Origin: Terebella lapidaria
Taxonomy: Eukaryota; Annelida; Polychaeta; Terebellida; Terebellidae
DNA: 64,000 bases
Assembly: GCA_949152475.1 (NCBI GenBank)
Contig: OX424563.1
Location: 40,806,120-40,870,119 of the forward strand
Direction: 5' to 3'
Translations under genes and position numbers: made by a program
Part shown: piece after piece, positions 15,250 through 28,568 of the stretch
Numbering within the stretch: the first letter of the stretch is position 1
How the letters are laid out: each line of letters starts with the position of its first letter
The notes under the pieces: model-generated
What the model was told of the DNA's origin: nothing
Seen by the model: only the letters and a program-made list of their open reading frames with translations
Databases searched by the model: none

Positions 15250-15573
15250 TAGACGTGGAATCAATACCCAGTATCAAGTATTCCGAGCAAACAAAACAGG
15301 GTCCGTTATCCAATCTCATAGTCCGGGGACAGAAATTCATATCAGGCATACGAAGTGAGAGAAAACAAAAATGACAGGGAAACTCATGAACCCCCGTAAA
15401 TGGCCATCAGGAGGTGAAATCAGGTGTTCCGGAAAGAGTGAGCATTTCCTGCCCCACTAGTGGCACCCATCATGAATTCCCCAAAATTAACATGAAAATA
15501 AATCTAGCTGCATGGCAGACATGGATTTGCTGTATTTATCAACCAGATCATGATGACCTCCATAGAATTTTTT
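15250..15573. mobile_element. 324-bp non-satellite insertion, possible dispersed-repeat fragment
   Basis: This is the only stretch of the window that is not satellite. Left of it the array stops at phase 2 of a monomer, and on the right it resumes at phase 8. Aligned with the uninterrupted copies of the same block (24820-24826, 5209-5215, 31431-31437), the insertion replaced exactly five bases, CGCTC. There is no target-site duplication, no terminal inverted repeat and no long A tail; the right end has only a run of six T. The segment around 15410-15475 contains GGTGTTCCGGAAAGAGTGAG and CCCCACTAGTGGCACCC. On the complementary strand these resemble, from memory, a motif scattered through bivalve mollusc genomes and 3' untranslated regions. 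No transposase, reverse transcriptase or other coding domain is visible; short open frames entering it from the satellite are accidental. It could be a degenerate non-autonomous element, or filler DNA captured during break repair. Its foreign nature is certain; its class is not. Confidence 0.6.
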
Positions 15574-18500
15574 CACCATACGATGGACATCTGACGCTCC
15601 ACCGTACGATGGACATGCTATGCTCCACCGTACGATGGACATGTGACGCTCCACCGTACGATGGACATGGGACGCTGCACCGTACGATGGACATGCGACG
15701 CTCCATCGTACGATGGACATGGGATGCTCCACCGTACGATGGACATGCGACGCTCCACTGTACAATGGACATGTGACGCTCGACCGTATGATGGACATGC
15801 AAGGCTCCACTGTACAATGGACATGTGACGCTCCACTGTACGATGGACATGGGACGCTCCACCGAATGATGGACATGCGAGGCTCCACCATAAGATGGAC
15901 ATGTGACGCTCCACCGTACGATGGATATGCGACGCTCCACCGTACGATGGACATGTGACGATCCACCGAAGGATGGACATGCGAGGCTCCACTGTAAGAT
16001 GGACATGTTACGCTCCACCGTACGATGGACATGGGATGCTCCACCGTATGATGGACATGTGACACTCCACTGTACGATGGATATGCGATGCACCACCGTA
16101 CGATGGACATGTGATGTTCCACCGTACGATGGACATCTGACGCTCCACCGTAGGATGGACATGTGACGCTCCACCGTACTATGGACATGTGACGCTCCAC
16201 CGTACGATGGACATGGGATGCTCCATCGTACGATGGACATGTGACGCTCCACCGTACGATGGACATGGGATGCTCCACCGTACGATGGACATGTGACGCT
16301 CCACCGTACGATGGACATGTGACGCTCCACCGTAAGATGGACATGAGACGCTCCACTGTACGATGGACATGCGACGCTCCATCGTACAATGGACTAGCGA
16401 TGCTCCACCGTAAGATGGACATGCGACGCTCCATCGTACAATGGACTAGCGATGCTCCACCGTAAGATGGACATGTGACGCTCCACCGTACGATGGACAT
16501 GAGACGCTCCATCGGATGATGGCCTAGTGACGCTCCATCATAAGATGGACATGCGACGCTCCACCGTACGATGGACATGCGATGCTCCACGTACGATGGA
16601 CATGTGACGCCCCATCGTACGAAGGACATGCGACGCTCAACTGTATGATGGACATGCGATGCTTTACTGTACAATGGACACGTGATGCTCCACCGTACGA
16701 TGGACACGTGATGCTCCACCGTACGATGGACATGTGATGCTCCATCGTACGATGGACATGTGATGCTCCACTGTACGATGGACATGTGACGCTCCACCGT
16801 ACGATGGACATGTGACGCTCCAATGTACGATGGACATGCGACGCTCCATCGTATAATGGACATGTGATGCTCCACCATACGATGGACTAGCGATGCTCCA
16901 CCGTAAGATGGACATGTGACGCTCCACAGTACGATGGACATGGGACGCTCCATCATACGAAGGACATGTGATGCTCCACCGTACGATCGACATGTGATGC
17001 TCCACCGTACGATCGACATGTGATGCTCCACGGTACGATGGACATGTGACGCTCCACCGTACGATGGACATGGGACGCTCCAATTTACGATGGACATGCA
17101 ACGCTCCACTGTATGATGGACATGCGATGCTCCACTGTACGATGGACATCTGAAGCTCCACCATACGATGGACTCCATCGTACGATGGACTAGCGACGCT
17201 CCATCGTAAGATGGACATGCGACGCTCCACGTACATGTGATGCTCCACCGTACGATGGACATCCGACGCTCCACTGTATGATGGACATGCAATGCACCAC
17301 CGTATGATGGACATGCGAGACTCCACCGTACGATGGACATGTGACAATCCACCGTACGATGGACATCTGACGCTCCTCCGTACGATGGACAAGCGACGCT
17401 CCACTGTACGATGGACATGTGACGCTCCACCGTACGATGGACATGCGACGCTCCATCGTACGATGGACTAGCGACACTCCACCACAAGATGGACATGCAA
17501 TGCTCCACCGTACGATGGACATCTGACGCTCCTCCGTACGATGGACAAGCGACGCTCCACTGTACGATGGACATGTGACGCTCCACCGTACGATGGACAT
17601 GCGACGCTCCATCGTACGATGGACTAGCGACACTCCACCGTAAGATGGCCATGCAATGCTCCACCGTACGATGGACATCTGACGCTCCTCCGTACGATGG
17701 ACAAGCGACGCTCCACTGTACGATGGACATGCGACGCTCCACCGTACGATGGACATGCGACGCTCCATCGTACGATGGACATGCGACGCTCCACCGTACA
17801 ATGGACATGCGACGCTCCATCGCAGGATGGACATGCGACGCTCCACCGTAAGAAGGACATGCGATGCTCCACCGTACGATGGACATGCGACGCTCCATCG
17901 TACGATGGACATGTGACGCTCCACCGTACGATGGACATGCGACGCTCCACTGTATGATGGACATGCGATGCTTTACTGTACAATGGACACGTTACGCTCA
18001 ACCGTAAGATGGACATGCGATGCTCCACAGTACGATGGACATGGGACGCTCCATCGCAGGATGGACATGCGACGCTCCACCGTACGAAGGACATGCGATG
18101 CTCCACCGTACGATGGACATGCGACGCTCCATCGTACGATGGACATGTGACGCTCCACCGTACGATGGACATGAGACGCTCCATCGGATGATGGCCTAGT
18201 GACGCTCCATCATAAGATGGACATGCGACGCTCCATCGTACGATGGACATGTGACGCTCCACCGTACGATGGACATGCGACGCTCCACTGTAGGATGGAC
18301 ATGCGATGCTTTACTGTACAATGGACACGTTACGCTCAACCGTAAGATGGACATGCGATGCTCCACAGTACGATGGACATGGGACGCTCCATCATACGAT
18401 GGACATGTGACGCTCCACCGTACGATGGACATGCGACGCTCCACTGTATGATGGACATGCGATGCTTTACTGTACAATGGACACGTTACGCTCAACCGTA

Positions 18501-19131
18501 AGATGGACATGCGATGCTCCACAGTACGATGGACATGGGACGCTCCATCATACGATGGACATGTGACGCTCCACCGTACGATGGACATGCGACGCTCCAC
18601 TGTATGATGGACATGCGATGCTTTACTGTACAATGGACACGTGATGCTCCACCGTACGATGGACATGTGATGCTCCATCGTACGATGGACTAGGGAAGCT
18701 CCACCGTAAGATATGTGACGCTTCACAGTACGAAGGACATGGGACGCTCCATCATACGATGGACATGTGATGCTCCACTGTACGATGGACATGTGACGCT
18801 CCACCGTACGATGGACATGTGACGCTCCAATGTACGATGGACATGCGACGCTCCATCGTATGATGGACATGTGATGCTCCACCGTACGATGGACTAGCGA
18901 TGCTCCACCATAAGATGGACATGTGACGCTCCACAGTACGATGGACATGGGACGCTCCATCATACGAAGGACATGTGATGCTCCACCATACGATCGACAC
19001 GTGATGCTCCACCGTACGATCGACATGTGATGCTCCACGGTACGATGGACATGTGACGCTCCACCGTACGATGGACATGGGACGCTCCAATGTACGATGG
19101 ACATGCAACGCTCCACTGTATGATGGACATG

Positions 19132-22100
19132 CGATGCTCCACTGTACGATGGACATCTGACGCTCCACCATACGATGGACATGCGATGATCCACTGTACG
19201 AAGGACATGTGACGCTCCACCGTACGATGGACATGTGACACTCCATCGTACGATGGACTAGCGATGCTCCATCGTAAGATGGACATGCGACGCTCCACGT
19301 ACATGTGATGCTCCACCGTACGATGGACATCCGACGCTCCACTGTATGATGGACATGCAATGCACCACCGTATGATGGACATGCGAGACTCCACCGTACG
19401 ATGGACATGTGACAATCCACCGTACGATGGACATCTGACGCTCCTCCGTACGATGGACAAGCGACGCTCCACTGTACGATGGACATGTGACGCTCCACCG
19501 TACGATGGACATGCGACGCTCCATCGTACGATGGACTATCGACACTCCACCGTAAGATGGACATGCGACGCTCCACCGTACGATGGACATCTGACGCTCC
19601 TCCGTACGATGGACAAGCGACGCTCCACTGTAAGATGGACATGTGACGCTCCACCGTTAGATGGACATGCGACGCTCCATCGTACGATGGACATGCGACG
19701 CTCCACCGTACAATGGACATGCGACGCTCCATCGCAGGATGGACATGCGACGCTCCACCGTACGAAGGACATGCGATGCTCCACCGTACGATGGACATGC
19801 GACGCTCCATCGTACGATGGACATGTGACGCTCCACCGTACGATGGACATGCGACGCTCCACTGTATGATGGACATGCGATGCTTTACTGTACAATGGAC
19901 ACGTTACGCTCAACCGTAAGATGGACATGCGATGCTCCACAGTACGATGGACATGGGACGCTCCATCCTACGATGGACATGTGACGCTCCACCGTACGAT
20001 GGACATGCGACGCTCCACTGTATGATGGACATGCGATGCTTTACTGTACAATGGACACGTTACGCTCAACCGTAAGATGGACATGCGATGCTCCACAGTA
20101 CGATGGACATGGGACGCTCCATCATACGATGGACATGTGACGCTCCACCGTACGATGGACATGCGACGCTCCACCGTACGATGGACATGCGACGTTCCTT
20201 CGTACGATGGACATGGGACGCTCCACCGTACGATCGACATGCGACGCTCCTTCGTACGATGGACATGGGACGCTCCACCGTACGATGGACATCTGACGCT
20301 CCACCGTACGATGGACATCTGACGCTCCACCGTACGATGGACATGCTATGCTCCACCGTACGATCGACATGCGATGCTCCACCGTACGATGGACACGTGA
20401 TGCTCCACCGTACGATGGACATCTGACGCTCCACCGTGCGATGGACATGCTATGCTCCACCGCACGATGGACATGTGATGCTCCACCGTTCGATGGACAT
20501 GGGACGCTCCACCGAATGATGGACATGCGAGGCTCCACCATAAGATGGACATGTGACGCTCCACCATACGATGGATATGCGACGCTCCACCGTACGATGG
20601 ACATGTGACGATCCACCGAAGGATGGACATGTGAGGCTCCACTGTAAGATGGACATGTTACGCTCCACCGTACGATGGACATGGGATGCTCCACCGTATG
20701 ATGGACATGTGACACTCCACTGTACGATGGATATGCGATGCACCACCGTACGATGGACATGTGATGTTCCACCGTACGATGGACATCTGACGCTCCACCG
20801 TAGGATGGACATGTGACGCTCCACCGTACGATGGACATGTGACGCTCCACCGTACGATGGACATGGGATGCTCCATCGTACGATGGACATGTGACGCTCC
20901 ACCGTACGATGGACATGTGACGCTCCACCGTAAGATGGACATGAGACGCTCCACTGTACGATGGACATGCGACGCTCCATCGTACGATGGACTAGCGATG
21001 CTCCACCGTAAGATGGACATGTGACGCTCGACCGTACGATGGACATGCGACGCTCCTTCGTACGATGGACATGGGATGCTCCACCGTACGATCGACATGC
21101 GATGCTCCACCGTACGATGGACATGTGATGCTCCACCGTACGATGGACATGGGACGCTCCACCGTACGATCGACATGTAATGTTCCACTGTACGATGGAC
21201 ATGTGACGCTCCACCGTTCGATGGACATGGGATGCTCCACCGTACCATGGACATGCGATGCTCCACATACGATGGACATGTGACGCCCCACCGTACGATC
21301 GACATGCGATGCTCCACCATACGATGGACATGTGATGCTCCACCGTACGATGGACATGGGACGCTCCACCGTACGATCGACATGCGATGCTCCACCGTAA
21401 GATGGACATGTGACGCTCCACCGTACGATGGACATGCGACGCTCCTTCGTACGATGGACATGGGACGCTCCACCGTACGATTGATATGCGATGTTCCACC
21501 GTACGATGGACATGTGATGCTCCACCGTACGATGGACATGGGACGCTCCAATGTACGATGGACATGTGACGCTCCACTGTACGATGGACATGCGATGCTC
21601 CACTGTACGATGAACATGTGACGCTCCACCGTATGATGAACATGTGACGCTCCACCGTATGATGGACATGCGAGGCTCCACCGTACGATGAACATGGGTG
21701 CTCCATCGTACGATGGACATGCGACGCTCCACCGTACGATGGACTAGCGAAGCTCCACCGTAAGATGGACATGCGACGCTCCATCGTACGATGGACACGT
21801 GACGCTCCACCGTACGATGGACAGGCGACGCTCCATCGTACGATGGACTAGCGAAACTCCACCGTAAGATGGACATGTGACGCTCCACAATACGATGGAC
21901 ATGGGACGCTCCATCATACGATGGACATGTGATGCTCCACCATACGATCGACATGCGATGCTCCACCGTACGATCGACATGTAATGTTCCACTGTACGAT
22001 GGACATGTGACGCTCCACCGTTCGATGGACATGGGATGCTCCACCGTACCATGGACATGCGATGCTCCACATACGATGGACATGTGACGCCCCACCGTAC

Positions 22101-22405
22101 GATGGACATGCGACGCTCCACCGTACGATGGACATGCGACGCTCCTTCGTACGATGGACATGTGACGCTCCACCGTACGATGGACATGCGACGCTCCTTC
22201 GTACGATGGACATGGGACGCTCCACCGTACGATCGACATGCGATGCTCCACCGTAAGATGGACATGTGAAGCTCCACCGTACGATGGACATGCGACGCTC
22301 CACATTACGATGGACATGTGACGCTCCACCGTACGATGGACATGCGAGGCTCCACCGTAAGATGGACATGTGACGCTCCACCGTACGATGGACATGCGAT
22401 GCTCC
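19132..22405. repeat. 3.3-kb block pair, copy 2 (8.87-9.00 kb offset)
   Basis: Counterpart of 10262-13405. Its last part, from 21830, is itself the start of another block that is copied at 38457, so successive duplications overlap each other. Confidence 0.8.
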
Positions 22406-25201
22406 ATCGTACGATGGACATGGGATGCTCCACCGTATGATGGACATGTGACGCTCCACCGTATGATGGACATGCGATGCTCAATCGTACGATGGACATG
22501 CGATGCTCAATCGTACGATGGACATGGGATGCTCCACCGTATGATTGACATGCAAGGCTACACCGTAAAATGGACATGTGACGCTCCACCATACGATGGA
22601 CATGCGACGCTCCATCGTACGATGGACATGGGATGCTCTACCGTACGATGGACATCTGATGCTCCACCATACGATGGACATGTGACACTCCGCTGTACGA
22701 TGGACATGTGACGCTCCACCATATGATGGACATGTGACACTCCGCTGTACGATGGACATGTGACGCTCCACCATATGATGGACATGTGATGCTCCACCGT
22801 ACAATGGACATGCGACGCTCAAATGTACGATGGACATATGACGCTCCACCGTACGATGGACATGAGACGCTCCATCGGATGATGGCCTAGTGACGCTCCA
22901 TCAAAGATGGACATGCGACGCTCCACCGTACGATGGACATGCGATGCTCCACGTACGATGGACATGTGACGCCCCATCGTACGAAGGACATGCGACACTC
23001 AACTGTATGATGGACATGCGATGCTTTACTGTACAATGGACACGTGATGCTCCACCGTACGATGGACATGTGATGCTCTATCGTACGATGGACTAGGGAA
23101 GCTCCACCGTAAGATATGTGACGCTTCACAGTACGATGGACATGGGACGCTCCATCATACGATGGACATGTGATGCTCCACTGTACGATGGACATGTGAC
23201 GCTCCACCGTACGATGGACATGTGACGCTCCAATGTACGATGGACATGCGACGCTCCATCGTATGATGGACATGTGATGCTCCACCATACGATGGACTAG
23301 CGATGCTCCACCGTAAGATGGACATGTGACGCTCCACAGTACGATGGACATGGGACGCTCCATCATACGAAGGACATGTGATGCTCCACCGTACGATCGA
23401 CATGTGATGCTCCACCGTACGATCGACATGTGATGCTCCACGGTACGATGGACATGTGACGCTCCACCGTACGATGGACATGGGACGCTCCAATTTACGA
23501 TGGACATGCAACGCTCCACTGTATGATGGACATGCGATGCTCCACTGTACGATGGACATCTGACGCTCCACCATACGATGGACTCCATCGTACGATGGAC
23601 TAGCGACGCTCCATCGTAAGATGGACATGCGACGCTCCACGTACATGTGATGCTCCACCGTACGATGGACATCCGACGCTCCACTGTATGATGGACATGC
23701 AATGCACCACCGTATGATGGACATGCGAGACTCCACCGTACGATGGACATGTGACAATCCACCGTACGATGGACATCTGACGCTCCTCCGTACGATGGAC
23801 AAGCGACGCTCCACTGTACGATGGACATGTGACGCTCCACCGTACGATGGACATGCGACGCTCCATCGTACGATGGACTAGCGACACTCCACCGTAAGAT
23901 GGACATGCAATGCTCCACCGTACGATGGACATCTGACGCTCCTCCGTACGATGGACAAGCGACGCTCCACTGTACGATGGACATGTGACGCTCCACCGTA
24001 CGATGGACATGCGACGCTCCATCGTACGATGGACATGCGACGCTCTACCGTACAATGGACATGCGACGCTCCATCGCAGGATGGACATGCGACGCTCCAC
24101 CGTAAGAAGGACATGCGATGCTCCACCGTACGATGGACATGCGACGCTCCATCGTACGATGGACATGTGACGCTCCACCATACGATGGACATGCGACGCT
24201 CCACTGTATGATGGACATGCGATGCTTTACTGTACAATGGACACGTTACGCTCAACCGTAAGATGGACATGCGATGCTCCACAGTACGATGGACATGGGA
24301 CGCTCCATCATACGATGGACATGTGACGCTCCACCGTACGATGGACATGCGACGCTCCACTGTATGATGGACATGCGATGCTTTACTGTACAATGGACAC
24401 ATTACGCTCAACCGTAAGATGGACATGCGATGCTCCACAGTACGATGGACATGGGACGCTCCATCATACGATGGACATGTGACGCTCCACCGTACGATGG
24501 ACATCTGACGCTCCACCGTGCGATGGACATGCTATGCTCCACCGCACGATGGACATGTGATGCTCCACCGTACGATGGACATGGGACGCTCCACCATATA
24601 ATGGACATGTGACGCTCCACCGTACGATGGACATGTGACGCTCCACCGAATGATGGACATGCGAGGCTCCACCATAAGATGGACATGTGACGCTCCACCG
24701 TACGATGGACATGGGACGCTCCACCGAATGATGGACATGCGAGGCTCCACCGTAAGATGGACATGTGACGCTCCACCGTACGATGGACATGCGACGCTCC
24801 ACCGTACGATGGACATGTGACGCTCCACCATACGATGGACATCTGACGCTCCACCGTACGATGGACATGCTATGCTCCACCGTACGATGGACATGTGACG
24901 CTCCACCGTACGATGGACATGGGACGCTGCACCGTACGATGGACATGCGACGCTCCATCGTACGATGGACATGGGATGCTCCACCGTACGATGGACATGC
25001 GACGCTCCACTGTACAATGGACATGTGACGCTCGACCGTATGATGGACATGCAAGGCTCCACTGTACAATGGACATGTGACGCTCCACTGTACGATGGAC
25101 ATGGGACGCTCCACCGAATGATGGACATGCGAGGCTCCACCATAAGATGGACATGTGACGCTCCACCGTACGATGGATATGCGACGCTCCACCGTACGAT
25201 G
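21830..25201. repeat. 3.4-kb block pair, copy 1 (about 16.5-kb offset)
   Basis: Matches 38457-41703. Both copies share the rare variant GCGAAACTCC (21851 and 38478), where most related units read GCGAAGCTCC. The offset moves from 16,627 to about 16,549, 16,524 and then 16,498 bp, mostly in multiples of 26, showing gain or loss of whole monomers since the copies separated. The empty site for the 15250 insertion lies in this copy at 24820-24826. Confidence 0.8.
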
Positions 25202-28200
25202 GACATGTGACGATCCACCGAAGGATGGACATGCGAGGCTCCACTGTAAGATGGACATGTTACGCTCCACCGTACGATGGACATGGGATGCTCCACCGTA
25301 TGATGGACATGTGACACTCCACTGTACGATGGATATGCGATGCACCACCGTACGATGGACATGTGATGTTCCACCGTACGATGGACATCTGACGCTCCAC
25401 CGTAGGATGGACATGTGACGCTCCACCGTACGATGGACATGTGACGCTCCACCGTACGATGGACATGGGATGCTCCATCGTACGATGGACATGTGACGCT
25501 CCACCGTACGATGGACATGGGATGCTCCACCGTACGATGGACATGTGACGCTCCACCGTACGATGGACATGTGACGCTCCACCGTAAGATGGACATGAGA
25601 CGCTCCACTGTACGATGGACATGCGACACTCCATCGTACAATGGACTAGTGATGCTCCACAGTAAGATGGACATGCGACGCTCCATCGTACAATGGACTA
25701 GCGATGCTCCACCGTAAGATGGACATGTGACGCTCCACCGTACGATGGACATGAGACGCTCCATCGGATGATGGCCTAGTGACGCTCCATCATAAGATGG
25801 ACATGCGACGCTCCACCGTATGATGGACATGCGATGCTCCACGTACGATGGACATGTGACGCCCCATCGTACGAAGGACATGCGACGCTCAACTTTATGA
25901 TGGACATGCGATGCTTTACTGTACAATGGACACGTGATGCTCCACCGTACGATGGACATCTGACGCTCCTCCGTACGATGGACAAGCGACGCTCCACTGT
26001 ACGATGGACATGTGACGCTCCACCGTACGATGGACATGCGACGCTCCATCGTACGATGGACTAGCGACACTCCACCGTAAGATGGACATGCAATGCTCCA
26101 CCGTACGATGGACATCTGACGCTCCTCCGTACGATCGACAAGCGACGCTCCACTGTACGATGGACATGTGACGCTCCACTGTACGATGGACATGCGACGC
26201 TCCATCGTACGATGGACATGCGACGCTCCACCGTACAATGGACATGCGACGCTCCATCGCAGGATGGACATGCGACGCTCCTCCGTAAGAAGGACATGCG
26301 ATGCTCCACCGTACGATGGACATGCGACGCTCCATCGTACGATGGACATGTGACACTCCACCGTACGATGGACATGCGACGCTCCACTGTATGATGGACA
26401 TGCGATGCTTTACTGTACAATGGACACGTTACGCTCAACCGTAAGATGGACATGCGATGCTCCACAGTACGATGGACATGGGACGCTCCATCATACGATG
26501 GACATGTGACGCTCCACCGTACGATGGACATCTGACACTCCACCGTGCGATGGACATGCTATGCTCCACCGCACGATGGACATGTGATGCTCCACCGTAC
26601 GATGGACATGGGACGCTCCACCATATAATGGACATGTGACGCTCCACCGTACGATGGACATGTGACGCTCCACCGAATGATGGACATGCGAGGCTCCACC
26701 GTAAGATGGACATGCGACGCTCCATCGTACAATGGACTAGCGATGCTCCACCGTAAGATGGACATGTGACGCTCCACCGTACGATGGACATGAGACGCTC
26801 CATCGGATGATGGCCTAGTGACGCTCCATCATAAGATGGACATGCGACGCTCCACCGTACGATGGACATGCGATGCTCCACGTACGATGGACATGTGACG
26901 CCCCATCGTACGAAGGACATGCGATGCTCAACTGTATGATGGACATGCGATGCTTTACTGTACAATGGACACGTGATGCTCCACCGTACGATGGACACGT
27001 GATGCTCCACCGTACGATGGACTAGGGAAGCTCCACCGTAAGATATGTGATGCTTCACAGTACGATGGACATGGGACGCTCCATCATACGATGGACATGT
27101 GATGCTCCACTGTACGATGGACATGTGACGCTCCACCGTACGATGGACATGTGACGCTCCAATGTACGATGGACATGCGACGCTCCATCGTATGATGGAC
27201 ATGTGATGCTCCACCATACGATGGACTAGCGATGCTCCACCGTAAGATGGACATGTGACGCTCCACAGTACGATGGACATGGGACGCTCCATCATACGAA
27301 GGACATGTGATGCTCCACCGTACGATCGACATGTGATGCTCCACCGTACGATCGACATGTGATGCTCCACGGTACGATGGACATGTGACGCTCCACCGTA
27401 CGATGGACATGGGACGATCCAATTTACGATGGACATGCAACGCTCCACTGTATGATGGACATGCGATGCTCCACTGTACGATGGACATCTGAAGCTCCAC
27501 CATACGATGGACTCCATCGTACGATGGACTAGCGACGCTCCATCGTAAGATGGACATGCGACGCTCAATGTACATGTGATCCTCCACCGTACGATGGACA
27601 TCCGACGCTCCACTGTATGATGGACATGCAATGCACCACCGTATGATGGACATGCGAGACTCCACCGTACGATGGACATGTGACAATCCACCGTACGATG
27701 GACATCTGACGCTCCTCCGTACGATGGACAAGCGACGCTCCACTGTACGATGGACATGTGACGCTCCACCGTACGATGGACATGCGACGCTCCATCGTAC
27801 GATGGACTAGCGACACTCCACCGTAAGATGGACATGCAATGCTCCACCGTACGATGGACATCTGACGCTCCTCCGTACGATGGACAAGCGACGCTCCACT
27901 GTACGATGGACATGTGACGCTCCACCGTACGATGGACATGCGACGCTCCATCGTACGATGGACATGCGACGCTCCACCATACCATGGACATGCGACGCTC
28001 CATCGCAGGATGGACATGCGACGCTCCACCGTAAGAAGGACATGCGATGCTCCACCGTACGATGGACATGCGACGCTCCACCGTACGATGGACATGCGAC
28101 GCTCCATCGTACGATGGACATCTGACGCTCCACCGTACGATGGACATGCTATGCTCCACCGTACGATGGACATGTGACGCTCCACCGTACGATGGACATG

Positions 28201-28568
28201 GGACGCTGCACCGTACGATGGACATGCGACGCTCCATCGTACGATGGACATGGGATGCTCCACCGTACGATGAACATGCGACGCTCCACTGTACAATGGA
28301 CATGTGACGCTCGACCGTATGATGGACATGCAAGGCTCCACTGTACAATGGACATGTGACGCTCCACTGTACGATGGACATGGGACGCTCCACCGAATGA
28401 TGGACATGCGAGGCTCCACCATAAGATTGACATGTGACGCTCCACCGTACGATGGATATGCGACGCTCCACCGTACGATGGACATGTGACGATCCACCGA
28501 AGGATGGACATGCGAGGCTCCACTGTAAGATGGACATGTTACGCTCCACCGTACGATGGACATGCGAC

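Noticed and set aside
14837..15349. Open frame starting in the insertion and continuing into the satellite on the minus strand
   Set aside because: Only about 30 codons lie in non-satellite DNA, they show no recognisable domain, and the rest is repeat. A fusion gene is not supported.
15560..15573. Poly-A tail of a retroposed element at the right end of the insertion
   Set aside because: Only six T occur in a row and there is no target-site duplication, so a retroposed origin cannot be claimed.
15487..17964. 825-codon open frame on the minus strand, and similar ones such as 28805-31153, 26435-28771 and 1545-3830
   Set aside because: They are readings of the satellite. All three minus frames give the same 26-residue cycle, starts and ends fall at random variant monomers, single-base indels switch frame without consequence, and many overlapping frames are open at once. 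There is no sign of selection for protein.
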